Positions 42,029 to 53,115 of a stretch of 64,000 bases of DNA are shown here, piece after piece. Source of the DNA: Methylovulum sp. (lineage in GTDB: Bacteria > Pseudomonadota > Gammaproteobacteria > Methylococcales > Methylomonadaceae); the NCBI RefSeq assembly GCF_028687615.1, contig NZ_JAQTZU010000019.1, forward strand, positions 1-64,000. The letters run 5' to 3'. How positions within the stretch are numbered: the first letter of the stretch is position 1; every line of letters begins with the position of its first letter. A program made the translations under genes and the position numbers. Below the pieces are notes generated by a model. The model was not told the origin of the DNA. It searched no databases and was given only the letters and a program-made list of their open reading frames with translations.

Positions 42029-44854
42029 TTATTTTCCTGAAGGTTTTCCGTAAAGGGCGGTCTGGACGACGGCTTTTTGTTGTTCTATGTGGACGCGAAA
42101 ATTTCCGACAGCGGGGGATGCCGAGGGTTCACGGCCTGCGTAAGAGACTTTGATGGAGGCGGGTAGATTGTCGATAAAATGGTGGCTGGAATTATACCAA
42201 GCCCCCTGGTTTTTAGGTTCTTCCTGGCACCAGACAAATTCCTGCAAATGCGGGTATCGGGCGATTTCGGCCTTGAATGCGTCCAGCGGGAAAGGATAAA
42301 GTTGTTCGATACGCGCAATTGCGACATGTTTAAGATCCGTTTCGCGGCGCGTTTCCAGCAAATCGTAATAAACTTTACCCGCACACAAAACTAAACGGGT
42401 GATTTTTTTAGGGGCAACAGCTTCCTGCTCGCCAATAATCGGTTGGAATTGCCCCTTGGTCAAATCTTCCAGCGTGGACACTGCCAGTTTATGGCGCAAT
42501 AGGCTTTTAGGGCTCATGACTATCAATGGCTTGCGATAAGGACGCAACAATTGCCGCCGTAATAAATGGAAAATTTGTGCGGGTGTGGTCGGATAACATA
42601 CTTGCATATTGTGTTCGGCGCACAGTTGCAGGTAACGTTCCAGCCGCGCCGAGGAATGTTCAGGGCCTTGGCCTTCAAAACCGTGCGGCAACAGCATCAC
42701 CAGCCCGCATAAACGTCCCCATTTGGTTTCGCCTGAGCTGATGAACTGGTCGACCAGCACTTGCGCGCCGTTGGCAAAGTCACCAAATTGCGCTTCCCAG
42801 ATGACCAAGGTATTCGGTGTAGTGGTGCTGTAGCCGTATTCAAAACCTAAGACACCGGCTTCGGACAACAGCGAGTCAAAAATTTGTGCACGTCCTTGGT
42901 CTTTATCCAAATGCTTGAGCGGCGTATGGGTTTTATAATTTATTTGGTTATGCAGCACGGCATGGCGATGCACAAACGTACCGCGTCCGACATCTTGTCC
43001 GATCAAGCGAATATTGTGTTTTTCCATCAATAGCGTCGCATAAGCCATATTTTCGGCAAATCCCCAGTCCAAAGGCATTGCGCCCGCCGCCATTTTGCGG
43101 CGGTTCTCCATGACTTTTGCGACGCGCGGGTGCAGTTCAAAACCCGCCGGCAAACGCTGCATCCTATCGTTACAAAAACGTAGCCTATCCAGAGACACCG
43201 CCGTCTGGCAGGGCATATCCCATTGTTTATTAAGAAACTGGTTCCATTGTGTTGCGTATGAGTAACTGCTGGTGTCCAATACCGGCCTGGAAACAATTTC
43301 ACCCGCTTCCAGCAGGTTTTGGTAATTTTGCGCTATCTCCTGGACTTCAACATTGCTGAGTACGCCTTCGCCGATGAGCTTTTCCGCATAAAGCTTGCGG
43401 GTGGTTTTGTGTTTGCGGATTTTTTTGTACATCAACGGTTGCGTTGCCGCCGGTTCGTCCGCTTCGTTGTGTCCTAAACGGCGGTAACAAATCAAGTCAA
43501 TGACGACGTCCTTATTAAAGGACATACGGAAATCGACCGCCAGTTGGGTGACGAACAGCACCGCCTCGGGATCGTCGCCGTTGACATGGAATACCGGGGC
43601 CTGGATCATCCGGGCCACATCGGTGCAATAAGGTGTCGAACGGGCGTCTTGCGGGTTGCTGGTGGTAAAACCGATTTGGTTGTTGATGACGATGTGGATA
43701 GTACCGCCTGTTGAAAAGGCACGGGTTTGCGACATATTCAAGGTTTCCATGACGATACCTTGGCCCGCAAACGCCGCGTCGCCGTGGATCAGCACCGGAA
43801 TCACCGTGCCTTGGCCTTCTTTGCCGGCACGGTCTTGGCGGGCTTTCACCGAACCTTCAACAACAGGATTAATGATTTCCAGATGCGAGGGGTTGAAAGC
43901 CAAAGCCAGATGCACGGCTCCGCCTGGAGTCTCGATATTGGATGAAAAGCCCATGTGATATTTCACGTCACCGGAACGCATGCCGGGTGTTAAGGTGTAG
44001 TTGCCGGCAAATTCTTCAAATAAACTGGCGGGGCTTTTGCCTAGGATATTCACTAGCACATTTAGGCGGCCACGATGCGCCATGCCTATGACGATTTCTT
44101 TCACGCCTTTTTCGCCGGAGCGCTGGATCAATTCATCCAGGATCGGAATCAGCGATTCGCCGCCTTCCAGTGAAAACCGTTTCTGGCCGACGAATTTGTT
44201 TTGCAAATGGCTTTCTATGCCTTCCGCCGCCGTCAATAATTTTAGCGTCCAGCGTTTTTTTTCGGCATCCAGGATGAGCTGGGATTTGGTGCTTTCCAAA
44301 CGGTTGATCAACCAGCGTCTGATATGCGTATCGTCTATGTGCATATATTCTGAGCCGATACTGCCACAGTAAATTGCTTTTAAGTTGGCGATAATATCCC
44401 GTAGCGGCAGACGATCCACTCCGTATAAAGAACCCGTGTCGAACAAGGTGTCCATATCCGGTTCTGAAAGCCCGTAATAGGATAAGTCCATATCCAATGG
44501 GGGTGGTGCTGTTTTGCCTAGCGGATTATTGTTGGCAATCTGATGTCCACGGACGCGGTAATGATTGATGAGCCTGGCGACTGCCGATTGTTTTTTGACA
44601 CTTTCTTCGGTAAAACCCTGGATTTGTGCCAGTCGATTGGGGGATTTAACCGCCAGTTGGGCGAAACGTTCGACAATGGGGCTGTGCGGTGTTTCAAAAT
44701 CGGTGTTGCGATGCAGGGTCTTGAAATGCCGTTGCCAACTCGGCTCAATGGAATCAGGATCTTCCAGAAAGCGTTCGTACATATCTTCAATAAAATTGGC
44801 ATTGCTGCCATACAAAGAAGAGGAATCTTGAAAAAGTTTAAGTAATGTACTCAT
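42029..44854 (-). CDS. sucA: 2-oxoglutarate dehydrogenase E1
   Basis: A 941-residue thiamine-diphosphate enzyme that decarboxylates 2-oxoglutarate and feeds succinyl groups to SucB. It begins [20 protein letters not shown] and has the E2-binding N-terminal segment ([13 protein letters not shown]). Also seen: [45 protein letters not shown] and the ThDP region around GHNEADEP. Start at ATG 44854 matches the family; a longer open frame to 45016 is not used. It is first in sucA-sucB-lpd. Confidence 0.95.
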   Translation of the reverse strand: MSTLLKLFQDSSSLYGSNANFIEDMYERFLEDPDSIEPSWQRHFKTLHRNTDFETPHSPIVERFAQLAVKSPNRLAQIQGFTEESVKKQSAVARLINHYRVRGHQIANNNPLGKTAPPPLDMDLSYYGLSEPDMDTLFDTGSLYGVDRLPLRDIIANLKAIYCGSIGSEYMHIDDTHIRRWLINRLESTKSQLILDAEKKRWTLKLLTAAEGIESHLQNKFVGQKRFSLEGGESLIPILDELIQRSGEKGVKEIVIGMAHRGRLNVLVNILGKSPASLFEEFAGNYTLTPGMRSGDVKYHMGFSSNIETPGGAVHLALAFNPSHLEIINPVVEGSVKARQDRAGKEGQGTVIPVLIHGDAAFAGQGIVMETLNMSQTRAFSTGGTIHIVINNQIGFTTSNPQDARSTPYCTDVARMIQAPVFHVNGDDPEAVLFVTQLAVDFRMSFNKDVVIDLICYRRLGHNEADEPAATQPLMYKKIRKHKTTRKLYAEKLIGEGVLSNVEVQEIAQNYQNLLEAGEIVSRPVLDTSSYSYATQWNQFLNKQWDMPCQTAVSLDRLRFCNDRMQRLPAGFELHPRVAKVMENRRKMAAGAMPLDWGFAENMAYATLLMEKHNIRLIGQDVGRGTFVHRHAVLHNQINYKTHTPLKHLDKDQGRAQIFDSLLSEAGVLGFEYGYSTTTPNTLVIWEAQFGDFANGAQVLVDQFISSGETKWGRLCGLVMLLPHGFEGQGPEHSSARLERYLQLCAEHNMQVCYPTTPAQIFHLLRRQLLRPYRKPLIVMSPKSLLRHKLAVSTLEDLTKGQFQPIIGEQEAVAPKKITRLVLCAGKVYYDLLETRRETDLKHVAIARIEQLYPFPLDAFKAEIARYPHLQEFVWCQEEPKNQGAWYNSSHHFIDNLPASIKVSYAGREPSASPAVGNFRVHIEQQKAVVQTALYGKPSGK

Positions 44855-45107
44855 GAGAGTGAATCCGATATGTTCTGGACGGGTGTTGTTATCACGGTAG
44901 AAAAGCTTGCTTGGGGCGTTGGGTGCTGGCGTGGTTAAAATATGGGCTATTTTAACAGGAAAGGCAAGTAATAGCCGAACCGGAGTTTTTTTAGACGGTA
45001 TTGGAATGGTTTCCAAAGCCTTGCAAGGATGTTTCTAGCCAGTTGGGTAGCGGCGGGGACGTGCAGGGTGTGGCTGCGGATAATCTAGGATTTCAGTTAC
45101 TTGAAGT

Positions 45108-45142
45108 GCTATCTGCCGGATTTTAAAAACCCGGCAGATAGC
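45108..45142. repeat. Strong palindrome upstream of sucA
   Basis: GCTATCTGCCGG and CCGGCAGATAGC, 12-bp perfect arms with an AT-rich loop. It belongs to the CTGCCGG/CAGGT-type hairpins scattered through the window. Confidence 0.7.
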
Positions 45143-45162
45143 TAAACATCTCAAGATTTTGC

Positions 45163-45265
45163 TAAAGGTTTTGCTAAAAAACAACTTCCCTTGATGTTTT
45201 CCTGGCGGGTGTTGGAAACCTGCCAGATCTAAATTTTGGGAAGTTATCAATAACCAAGCCCTTAA
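45163..45265. repeat. Degenerate family-A element
   Basis: Outer arms TTTTGCTAAAAAACAACTTC and GGGAAGTTATCAATAACCAA (then GCCCTTAA) match the family-A ends; the core is CCTGGCGGGT...ACCTGCCAG. It lies between the protease stop and sucA. Confidence 0.65.
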
Positions 45266-45269
45266 TTAA

Positions 45270-46457
45270 TTAACAACCTGGATTTGTCGCCACTGAGCAG
45301 TAGAGGTTATACAAAAACAATATGTTACCGCTAGTGAAAGGGCTGGCGCCTTGTTCTTTTGGTAAATCGCTGATGTAGCCCCAACTGGTGACACCGACAA
45401 CAATATTATGGACAGCCGCTGAACCGAAGTTTGTACCGCTAAGCGATGGTGTCATGCCTAAGTTGACCAACCAAGGGCCGCCGCTGGAACCGCCAGTTTG
45501 CAGTGAGCCAATCACGGTGTTGTTGGAAAGGCTGCCATTGACATAACCCAAGGAGTCGGTTCTTTGCATAAAGTTACCGCTATCGATTGCTTGCGGATAA
45601 CCTAATTGCGAAATTTGCGCGGCGGTCAGGCCGGCAAAAGAAGTATAGCTGTAGCCATTATAGCCAAAACCATACCAGCCAGTTTTATTGCCCGCGTAGT
45701 ACGCAACACCTCTTCTACTATATTGCGGTGCGAGCCTGATCAACGCAACATCATTTTGGCAAATAACGCCGGATTGGGCGCAAGAATCAGTGCCCTTGAT
45801 ATAAGAAGTCATAACCGTAGCGGATGACCAACCCCAAGTACCGTAAGGAGCTGCTGCGCCGTTCTTAGCAGGCACGAACGTCCAGCCGGTATAAAAGCTG
45901 TTGGTACCGAAACCGGCCACACAATGGGCCGCGGTGACCAGTATGCCTGGAGCGATTAACGAGGCGGAACAGACATAAGTGCCACCGTTAATATTGAAAT
46001 AAAGCTTGCCTGTCGCTCTGTAAGGGTAAAACTTAGAGGTTTGGTTACCAAATACGTTGACTTCTGAGGTAGTGTAGGGATGGTTGAATGAACCAAACTC
46101 TTGAGGACTGACTCCTGTTTCATCTTCAATGAAATTGGATACAGGTACCGTTGTTGGTGTTTGTTTGCCATCTCCAGTTCCGCCGGGTACAAATCCAGGG
46201 ACACCAGGGAATGTAGGTGCTGCATCTGCTGTAGGGGCAACTGGGCCTAGGGTGTTTTTAGGAAGCGGCATTGGGATTGCGTTGGCAAAATCAATGTTTG
46301 AGCTTTGAGGGCCTTGGGCAGGAACAGTAATGGTAGTGGCAGCACCGTTTTGTTGGACAACAGGCTCACCCGCTACGGCATCTGTGGCAACCGCAAAACT
46401 GATCGCGGTGCATAAGAATCCTGCAACTGGCAACAGGGAAAGTGATTTTAGTTTCAT
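45270..46457 (-). CDS. Secreted trypsin-like serine protease
   Basis: A 395-residue protein with a signal peptide (LSLLPVAGFLCTAISFAVA) and a Pro/Thr-rich propeptide-like region (about 30-115). The chymotrypsin-fold domain has the triad in VTAAHC (H178), NDVALI (D236) and TGGSSGGPW (S325), with Cys pairs in YVCSAS and DSCAQSGVICQ. It resembles the glutamyl endopeptidase/V8-like secreted branch. No PEP-CTERM or autotransporter tail is present. Start ATG 46457 with AGGAA upstream. Monocistronic, function outside the cytoplasm unknown. Confidence 0.85.
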   Translation of the reverse strand: MKLKSLSLLPVAGFLCTAISFAVATDAVAGEPVVQQNGAATTITVPAQGPQSSNIDFANAIPMPLPKNTLGPVAPTADAAPTFPGVPGFVPGGTGDGKQTPTTVPVSNFIEDETGVSPQEFGSFNHPYTTSEVNVFGNQTSKFYPYRATGKLYFNINGGTYVCSASLIAPGILVTAAHCVAGFGTNSFYTGWTFVPAKNGAAAPYGTWGWSSATVMTSYIKGTDSCAQSGVICQNDVALIRLAPQYSRRGVAYYAGNKTGWYGFGYNGYSYTSFAGLTAAQISQLGYPQAIDSGNFMQRTDSLGYVNGSLSNNTVIGSLQTGGSSGGPWLVNLGMTPSLSGTNFGSAAVHNIVVGVTSWGYISDLPKEQGASPFTSGNILFLYNLYCSVATNPGC

Positions 46458-46517
46458 AACATAATTCCTCGCAGTGATTAAATAAGTTTGGTGAGAATGC
46501 GGGCCGAAAACCGACAT

Positions 46518-46731
46518 TCATCAACCTGCTTTGAGTGTGGAGAGTGATTTATTCGTGCGGATACATCAATTTCAACCGCAGGTAAACAATAGCACCAAAG
46601 CGGCGGATATGCTGTGAAATATTAACATGCAGAAAATGTGAAAAATACCATAAAAACAATTTATGTTGTCTTATTGTATTGAATTTAAAGTTATTTTTTC
46701 TGCATCGGGAGCGGATGCTTGTGTAGGCAGG
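46518..46731. other. Intergenic region, no feature seen
   Basis: AT-rich promoter region of the protease; no repeat or hairpin of note. Confidence 0.3.
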
Positions 46732-47181
46732 TTAAAAAGAAAAGAAAATATATAGGTAGCTAATGCTAAGAACCATTGCAATCAATTTAATTTTGTTGAG
46801 CAAAGAGAGTCCGTGCCAATAAACGGTGAGACCGGTTTTATGGTAAAGATAGAAAGCCAGGAGTTTATTGTGGATGCGTCGATAGACGCCAGGTATCAAT
46901 AAACACAGCCGATAGATACCGAAACCCAATATGGACATGAGGATGTAGAAAACAATGATCTGGGTGTCATGCAAATCCGTTTCAAAAATCATCTCGATGA
47001 CGGTGTCAAGCGTAATTTCCACCCATTCAAATAGAATGTCACCGAGTTCATAAAGCCACTCAAATAATAAATGAAACAGCTCGGTCAGCAACTCAAACAC
47101 CAGATGCGGCAATAAGATGATGATTAGAATACCGATTGCTAATAGCCCCCTGAAAATTTTTTGGTAATTCAGTGAATCCAT
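46732..47181 (-). CDS. Small membrane protein of unknown function
   Basis: A 149-residue protein with a hydrophobic N-terminal segment (GLLAIGILIIILLPHLVF), an amphipathic aromatic/acidic stretch rich in LFEWLYE and LFEWVEI, and two more membrane segments (IIVFYILMSILGFGIY; LIAMVLSISYLYIFF). No family recognised. It lies between purL and the protease on the same strand as both, 104 bp from purL. Confidence 0.6.
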   Translation of the reverse strand: MDSLNYQKIFRGLLAIGILIIILLPHLVFELLTELFHLLFEWLYELGDILFEWVEITLDTVIEMIFETDLHDTQIIVFYILMSILGFGIYRLCLLIPGVYRRIHNKLLAFYLYHKTGLTVYWHGLSLLNKIKLIAMVLSISYLYIFFSF

Positions 47182-47285
47182 GGGTCATCCGATAATAAAA
47201 AAGCTCTCAATTTGATATACATACGGTTGTGAGTATAAAAGATTTACGATAGCCTGTATATGTCATCGCATCTGCGGTTTTAGCT

Positions 47286-50200
47286 TTAATCAACCCAAAC
47301 TCGTGCATTTTTGAACAAGCGCATCCACGCACCGTGCTCTTGCCAGCCGTCAGGATGCCAGGAGTTTTGCAAGGTTCTAAAACAGCGTTCAGGATGTGGC
47401 ATCATGATGGTGAAACGCCCGTCGCTGTTGGTCAGGCCCGTGATGCCGAACGGCGAGCCGTTGGGATTGGCGGGGAAGGCGGTGGTTTTATTGCCGTAAT
47501 TGTCGATATATGACAAGGCCACAGCCCCTGCGTCGATTGCTATTTGCGGATCGCCTGTAGCCTTTGAATTAAAAGCAAAAATGGCGCGGCCTTCGCCATG
47601 CGCGACAACTACAGGGATGCGTGTGCCGACCATATCCGTGAACAAAATCGACGGTGAAGCTTGCACTTCGACCATCGCCACCCGCGCTTCAAACTGCTCG
47701 GAGGTGTTGCGGACGAACCGGGGCCATAACTTCGCCCCTGGGATAATGTCTTGCAAATTCGAGAGCATTTGGCAACCGTTGCACACGCCTAAACCGAAAG
47801 TGTCGGTGCGGTTGAAAAACGCGCTGAATTCGTCACGCGCACGGGCATTGAACAGGATGGATTTTGCCCAGCCGCCACCTGCGCCTAACACGTCGCCGTA
47901 AGAGAAACCACCGCAAGCCGCCAGGCCGACAAACTCCGCCAAACTGACGCGCCCGTGGATGATGTCGCTCAAATGCACGTCGATGCTGGCGAACCCGGCA
48001 CGGTCAAACGCCGCCGCCATTTCCACATGCCCGTTCACGCCTTGCTCGCGCAGGATGGCGATTTTCGGGCGGCTGAGGTTTAGGAACGGTGCGCTGATGT
48101 CTTCGTTGATAGGAAAACTTAAGGCCGCATGTAAGCCGGGATCGTTGTCATCGGCGATAAGCTGGAATTCCTGCAAGGCACAGTCGGGATTATCGCGCAG
48201 GGCTTGCATCCGGTAGCTGGTTTCCGACCACACGGTTTGCAATTCGGCGCGTGTCGCACTGTAAATGACTTTTTCCAAATGATTGATGGTCAATTGCTGT
48301 CCGCTGACCACTTCGCCAATTTTAAAGACACAATCAACCAAGCCCGCATCAGTCAAGACTTTCATGACATGGTGGCATTGTTCGGTGCGGACTTGCAGCA
48401 CCGCACCCAATTCTTCGTTAAACAAAGCGGCTAGCGGATCATCGCCCAACACATCCAAATTCAAAGCCACGCCTTGGCGTCCGGCAAACAGCATTTCCGC
48501 TACGGTTGCCAACAAACCGCCGTCGGAGCGGTCATGGTAGGCCTGGATATTGTTGTTTTGGCTTAAAGTTTGGATGGCCTCGAAAAAGCCTTTCAATAAA
48601 TCGGGGTGGTCAAGATCGGGGCAATCATTGCCCAATTGCCCGTAAACCTGCGCCAACACCGAAGCGCCCAAGCGGTTTTTGCCTGCCCCCAAATCTACCA
48701 ATAACAAGACGCTGCCGATCAGCGGGCGCAATTGCGGGGTCAGGGTTTTGCTGATGTCCAGCACGGGTGCGAAGGCGGTGATGATCAGCGACACGGGCGA
48801 AGTCATGGTTTTCGTGTCCGCCCCGTCTTGCCAGACGGTTTTCATCGACAAGGAATCTTTGCCGACCGGAATCGCAATGCCTAGGGCGGGGCATAAGTCC
48901 ATGCCGACGGTTTTTACGGTGTCGTACAACGCGGCGTCTTCGCCGGGAAAACCTGCCGCCGCCATCCAGTTGGCGGATAATTTGATGTTGCTGAGCTTAT
49001 CAATCCGCGCCGCCGCCAAATTGGTCAGAGCTTCACCAATTGCCATCCGGCCTGAGGCGGGCGCGTTGATGACTGCAATCGGTGTGCGTTCGCCCATCGC
49101 CATCGCTTCGCCTGTCACGCCATAAAAACCGGAGGCGGTGACGGCGACATCGGCGACGGGGATTTGCCAGGGGCCGACCATTTGGTCACGCGCCACCAAA
49201 CCCGTCACCGAGCGGTCGCCGATGTGGATCAAAAAGCTTTTGTCGGCCACGGCGGGGAAGGACAAGACCCGTTTCACCGCTTCGGCTAAGTCTATGCCGT
49301 TAGTGTCGAAATCAGGCAAAACAGGTTTGACATGTTCGGCATGGCGGTGCATTTTCGGCGGTTTGCCGAATAAGACCGACATCGGAATATCGACGGGCTT
49401 GTCGCCCAACATGCTGTCATTTAAGGTTAAATGTTCGTCTTCAGTCGCTTCACCAATAACCGCAAATAAGCAATGCTCACGTTCGCAAAATGCGCTGAAT
49501 AATTCCAAAGACTCCGGTTTGATGGCGACCACATAGCGTTCTTGGGCTTCATTGCACCAGATTTGCATCGGTGACATGCCCAAATCGGCGTTGTGGACGT
49601 TGCGCAATTCAAATCGTCCGCCACGCCCGCAATCGTGGATGATTTCCGGCACGGCGTTGGACAAGCCGCCCGCGCCGATGTCGTGGATGGAAATGATCGG
49701 TGTGTTTTCGCCCAAGGCGTTGCAATGGTTGATGACTTCTTGGCAGCGGCGTTCCATTTCGGGGTTTTCGCGTTGCACGGAAGCAAAATCCAAGGCTTCC
49801 GAACTGCTGCCGGACGCTTGCGACGAAGCCGCACCACCGCCCAAACCTATCAACATGGCCGGGCCGCCTAGAATAATAATCAAGGAACCCGCCGGAATCG
49901 GGTGTTTATCAATCAGCATCGGGCGGATATTGCCCATGCCGCCAGCAATCATGATGGGTTTGTGGTAGCCACGGAATTGCTTGTCAGTATCCGCAAAAGG
50001 CTGCTCAAAGCTACGGAAATAACCTGCGATATTAGGCCGTCCGAATTCATTGTTAAACGCAGCACCGCCTAAAGGGCCTTCGATCATAATATCCAAGGCG
50101 GAAGCGATGCGTTCGGGTTTGCCGTTGTCGGTTTCCCAAGGCTGGGCAAAACCGGGGATTTTGAGATGCGACACCGAAAATCCGGTCAGACCAGCTTTGG

Positions 50201-51167
50201 TGGCCGAACCGCGTCCGGTCGCGCCTTCATCGCGGATTTCCCCGCCTGAACCCGTCGCCGCGCCAGGGAATGGCGAAATGGCGGTGGGGTGGTTGTGGGT
50301 TTCGACTTTCATCAACAAATGCGCCGCCTCTTCCGTGTAGCGGTACGCGCCAGTGTGCGGGTCGCGCAGGAACACATGGGTGTTTGAGCCTGTGACTACG
50401 GCGGCATTGTCGCTGTACGCCGACAAAATGCCTTCGGGAGATTTATCCTTGGTGTTGCGGATCATGCTGAACAAGGTGTGTGTGTGCCCAACGCCATCTA
50501 TCGTCCAGTCGGCGTTGAAGATTTTGTGGCGGCAATGCTCGGAATTGGCTTGCGCGAACATCATCAGTTCAACGTCGGTAGGGTTGCGCCCCAGATCTTG
50601 GAAGCTGACGGTCAAGTAATCAATTTCGTCAGCGGACAAGGCCAGCCCTAAATCCGAGTTGGCCTGTTCCAGCGCGTTGCGGCCTTGTTCGATGACTGCG
50701 ACAGTTTGTAAGGGTTTGGGCGCGTGGTGACTGAATAAATCTGGTGTGGTGTCACCGTAGATTACGCTTTGGGTCATGCGGTCATGAAGTAAGGCGGCGA
50801 GGGTGTCCGGCAATGCGGCGGTGCTGGTGACGGTATATTCAATGCCGCGTTCGATACGATTGACCGCAGACAAACCGCAACGCTGGGCGATTTCCGTGGC
50901 TTTGCTTGACCACGGCGATTGTGTGCCGGAACGCGGGATGACCAACAGGTGTTCGCCGTGACAGTCAGCAACGGCGGGTTCCGCACCATAAGCCAGCAAA
51001 GAATGCAGGATTGACTGCTCGGCTTCGTTCAAATCGCCATCAACATCGACAAAGTGGACAAAACGGGCGGACAAGTTACCGATAGCGGGTTCCAGGGCTT
51101 GCAGTTTTGCCAGCAGTTGTTTGATACGAAAGCCCGACAGGGCAGCGGTTCCAGGGATTTTTAACAT
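47286..51167 (-). CDS. purL: Phosphoribosylformylglycinamidine synthase (large, single-chain)
   Basis: A 1293-residue enzyme converting FGAR, glutamine and ATP to FGAM in purine synthesis. The N-terminal PurS-like domain, linker and two AIRS-like halves are visible ([68 protein letters not shown]). The C-terminal glutaminase has the catalytic Cys in GVCNGCQML and His in [10 protein letters not shown]. Length is typical of the proteobacterial single-chain form. It follows dapA-bamC on the same strand after 155 bp. Confidence 0.97.
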   Translation of the reverse strand: MLKIPGTAALSGFRIKQLLAKLQALEPAIGNLSARFVHFVDVDGDLNEAEQSILHSLLAYGAEPAVADCHGEHLLVIPRSGTQSPWSSKATEIAQRCGLSAVNRIERGIEYTVTSTAALPDTLAALLHDRMTQSVIYGDTTPDLFSHHAPKPLQTVAVIEQGRNALEQANSDLGLALSADEIDYLTVSFQDLGRNPTDVELMMFAQANSEHCRHKIFNADWTIDGVGHTHTLFSMIRNTKDKSPEGILSAYSDNAAVVTGSNTHVFLRDPHTGAYRYTEEAAHLLMKVETHNHPTAISPFPGAATGSGGEIRDEGATGRGSATKAGLTGFSVSHLKIPGFAQPWETDNGKPERIASALDIMIEGPLGGAAFNNEFGRPNIAGYFRSFEQPFADTDKQFRGYHKPIMIAGGMGNIRPMLIDKHPIPAGSLIIILGGPAMLIGLGGGAASSQASGSSSEALDFASVQRENPEMERRCQEVINHCNALGENTPIISIHDIGAGGLSNAVPEIIHDCGRGGRFELRNVHNADLGMSPMQIWCNEAQERYVVAIKPESLELFSAFCEREHCLFAVIGEATEDEHLTLNDSMLGDKPVDIPMSVLFGKPPKMHRHAEHVKPVLPDFDTNGIDLAEAVKRVLSFPAVADKSFLIHIGDRSVTGLVARDQMVGPWQIPVADVAVTASGFYGVTGEAMAMGERTPIAVINAPASGRMAIGEALTNLAAARIDKLSNIKLSANWMAAAGFPGEDAALYDTVKTVGMDLCPALGIAIPVGKDSLSMKTVWQDGADTKTMTSPVSLIITAFAPVLDISKTLTPQLRPLIGSVLLLVDLGAGKNRLGASVLAQVYGQLGNDCPDLDHPDLLKGFFEAIQTLSQNNNIQAYHDRSDGGLLATVAEMLFAGRQGVALNLDVLGDDPLAALFNEELGAVLQVRTEQCHHVMKVLTDAGLVDCVFKIGEVVSGQQLTINHLEKVIYSATRAELQTVWSETSYRMQALRDNPDCALQEFQLIADDNDPGLHAALSFPINEDISAPFLNLSRPKIAILREQGVNGHVEMAAAFDRAGFASIDVHLSDIIHGRVSLAEFVGLAACGGFSYGDVLGAGGGWAKSILFNARARDEFSAFFNRTDTFGLGVCNGCQMLSNLQDIIPGAKLWPRFVRNTSEQFEARVAMVEVQASPSILFTDMVGTRIPVVVAHGEGRAIFAFNSKATGDPQIAIDAGAVALSYIDNYGNKTTAFPANPNGSPFGITGLTNSDGRFTIMMPHPERCFRTLQNSWHPDGWQEHGAWMRLFKNARVWVD

Positions 51168-51322
51168 ACGGTGGGGAAGTTTGGGATTTGGGGGAAGTCG
51201 GGTTGATGCTAATGGCGGGCTCGACGCGGCAAATGGGATACAAACTACGTCACTGCGTACATCAGTTATTTAACCACAACCAACTTTCGTGTTTTTTGTG
51301 CTTTTCGTGGCTAAAGCTTTTA

Positions 51323-52084
51323 TCACTTGGCAAAATCCGATTTAATCGTATCCTGCAATAAATTCAGCAAACGCGCAGCACTGGCATCGGTGGCAGGTTT
51401 TTGTTCTTTATCCAAAACAGTGACATCGGTTTGTTGGCCTTGGTCGGTCAATTTCACGGTAAATTCTTGTTCGTTATTTTGCAAGCCGCTGAAGATGAAT
51501 AAGGCTTCATGCCAAAGTGATTGATCTTCCAAGGCTTTTTCATCGGGGTCGAAATGTAGCGCGAAAGTTTTTTCAGCCTTGTTGCGGTTCGTCACTTCTA
51601 TGGATTTGCGGCTTAAGGCTTTGTCTATCGCCCGCCAAGACGTTTCAAACGGTGCCGCCAGGCGCAAAATGTCCACGCCCTCGGCTGATTTTTGCAATGT
51701 CACCGGAATGGGTTCGTGCTTGATAGGTGTTGTGTTAGCTTTCGTTTCCGAAGCCGGAGTTTCGGATAGTGCAGGCGAGGCTATCTCAGGTGCTTCGTTA
51801 GGCAATACCGTGGCGGGTGCTAACGCTTCGGGTGTTTTTTCAACGGCAGAAGCGGGGATTGCGTTGGTTTCCGGCTTGTTGGCTAGGGCTGGTTCTGTAC
51901 GGGCGATGGGTTTTAGGTCGCGGCCTTTTGCCAAATCTGCCGGCAACACCAGGGCCGGAATCTCCGTGGTGTATTGGTAATCTTTTTCCTTATCGGGAAA
52001 CAGGCTTTTGATAGTGCCACAAGCCGTCAACAAATTCAACGCAAGCATACCGGTAATAATCAGTAAAATTTTCGCTTTCATCAT
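51323..52084 (-). CDS. bamC: Outer-membrane assembly lipoprotein BamC
   Basis: A 253-residue lipoprotein of the BAM complex. The signal peptide ends in the lipobox LLTAC near residue 22. A long Ala/Pro/Glu-rich unstructured region follows, then a helix-grip domain (GVDILRLAAPFETSWRAIDK; ALSRKSIEVTNRNKAEKTFA) and a short end, so only one clear grip domain is visible. ATG 52084 or 52081 are both possible starts. It is 15 bp after dapA, the classical dapA-bamC order. Confidence 0.85.
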   Translation of the reverse strand: MMKAKILLIITGMLALNLLTACGTIKSLFPDKEKDYQYTTEIPALVLPADLAKGRDLKPIARTEPALANKPETNAIPASAVEKTPEALAPATVLPNEAPEIASPALSETPASETKANTTPIKHEPIPVTLQKSAEGVDILRLAAPFETSWRAIDKALSRKSIEVTNRNKAEKTFALHFDPDEKALEDQSLWHEALFIFSGLQNNEQEFTVKLTDQGQQTDVTVLDKEQKPATDASAARLLNLLQDTIKSDFAK

Positions 52085-52099
52085 CAAATCACTTTGTCA

Positions 52100-52975
52100 T
52101 CAAATCGCTTCGGCAAGACGCATCGCAGCACGGACTGCGTCAAAATATTCTTCAGAAAGCCACGTCAACGGCAAGCGTATGCCTTTGCCGATCAGTCCCA
52201 TTTCGGCGACCGCCCATTTTACCGGGATGGGGTTGGATTGGATAAACAGGTTTTTGTGCAGGGCCATCAATTTCGTGTCAATCGCCAAGGCGGTGCCGGC
52301 ATCACCGGCGATTGCCGCCATTAACATGTCATGGATTAATTTAGGTGCGACATTGCCAGTCACGGTAATCGAACCATTGCCGCCGAACAGGCAAAACTCG
52401 CGGCTGCTGGCGTCGTCACCGCTATAAATGGCAAAGTCCGGCCCGGTCAAATCGCGGATTTTTTGGTAGCGGGATAAATCGCCGGTGGCTTCTTTGACGC
52501 CGACAATATTTTTTAGTTGGCCGATACGGCCCACTGTTTCCGGCAACATATCGCAAGCCGTGCGTCCTGGCACATTGTATAAAATTTGCGGGATGTCCAC
52601 GGCATCGTTAATGGCCTTGTGGTGCAGGTACAAACCTTCTTGGGTCGGTTTGTTGTAATACGGGGTGACGATCAGGCAAGCGTCTGCGCCCGCTTCTTTT
52701 GCGCGGCGGGTCAGGTTGATGGCTTCCGCTGTGGAATTGGCCCCCGTGCCTGCGATGATTGGAATCTTGCCGCCAGCATAGTCAACCACGGCCTTGATGA
52801 CCGCGCAGTGTTCCTGTTCATCCAGCGTCGCGGATTCGCCTGTGGTACCGACGGCGACCAGGGCATCGGTGCCCTGTGCGATATGGAATTGCACCAAAGC
52901 CTCAAGCTGTTTGAAGTCCACAGCACCACTGTCGTCCATGGGTGTGACTAATGCGACGATACTACCTTGAATCAT
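52100..52975 (-). CDS. dapA: 4-hydroxy-tetrahydrodipicolinate synthase
   Basis: A 291-residue TIM-barrel aldolase making the first committed step of lysine and diaminopimelate synthesis from pyruvate and aspartate semialdehyde. Key residues are at canonical places: T44/T45 (VGTTGES), Y133 (LYNVPGRT) and the Schiff-base K161 (GVKEATGD). It precedes bamC. Confidence 0.97.
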   Translation of the reverse strand: MIQGSIVALVTPMDDSGAVDFKQLEALVQFHIAQGTDALVAVGTTGESATLDEQEHCAVIKAVVDYAGGKIPIIAGTGANSTAEAINLTRRAKEAGADACLIVTPYYNKPTQEGLYLHHKAINDAVDIPQILYNVPGRTACDMLPETVGRIGQLKNIVGVKEATGDLSRYQKIRDLTGPDFAIYSGDDASSREFCLFGGNGSITVTGNVAPKLIHDMLMAAIAGDAGTALAIDTKLMALHKNLFIQSNPIPVKWAVAEMGLIGKGIRLPLTWLSEEYFDAVRAAMRLAEAI

Positions 52976-53068
52976 GAAATCTCTCGAACAGAATGGATAC
53001 GGATATAAAGCTTTGCATTATAACAAGCAAACACTTAAAACTCAGCCTGATACGCAATTAATTGGTTT

Positions 53069-53100
53069 AGACCTGTCAGGTTTCTAAAACCTGACAGGCC
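53069..53100. repeat. Family-A core hairpin at the 3' end of nspC
   Basis: AGACCTGTCAGGTTT / AAACCTGACAGGCC, ending 15 bases from the nspC stop. The outer arms of the full element are missing. It probably also works as a 3' hairpin for the nspC transcript. Confidence 0.65.
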
Positions 53101-53115
53101 GTTACGCCGTAGAAT

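Noticed and set aside
44855-45016. 54-residue N-terminal extension of SucA
   Set aside because: The family start MSTLLKLF lies at 44854; the upstream codons have no family similarity and run towards the repeat region.
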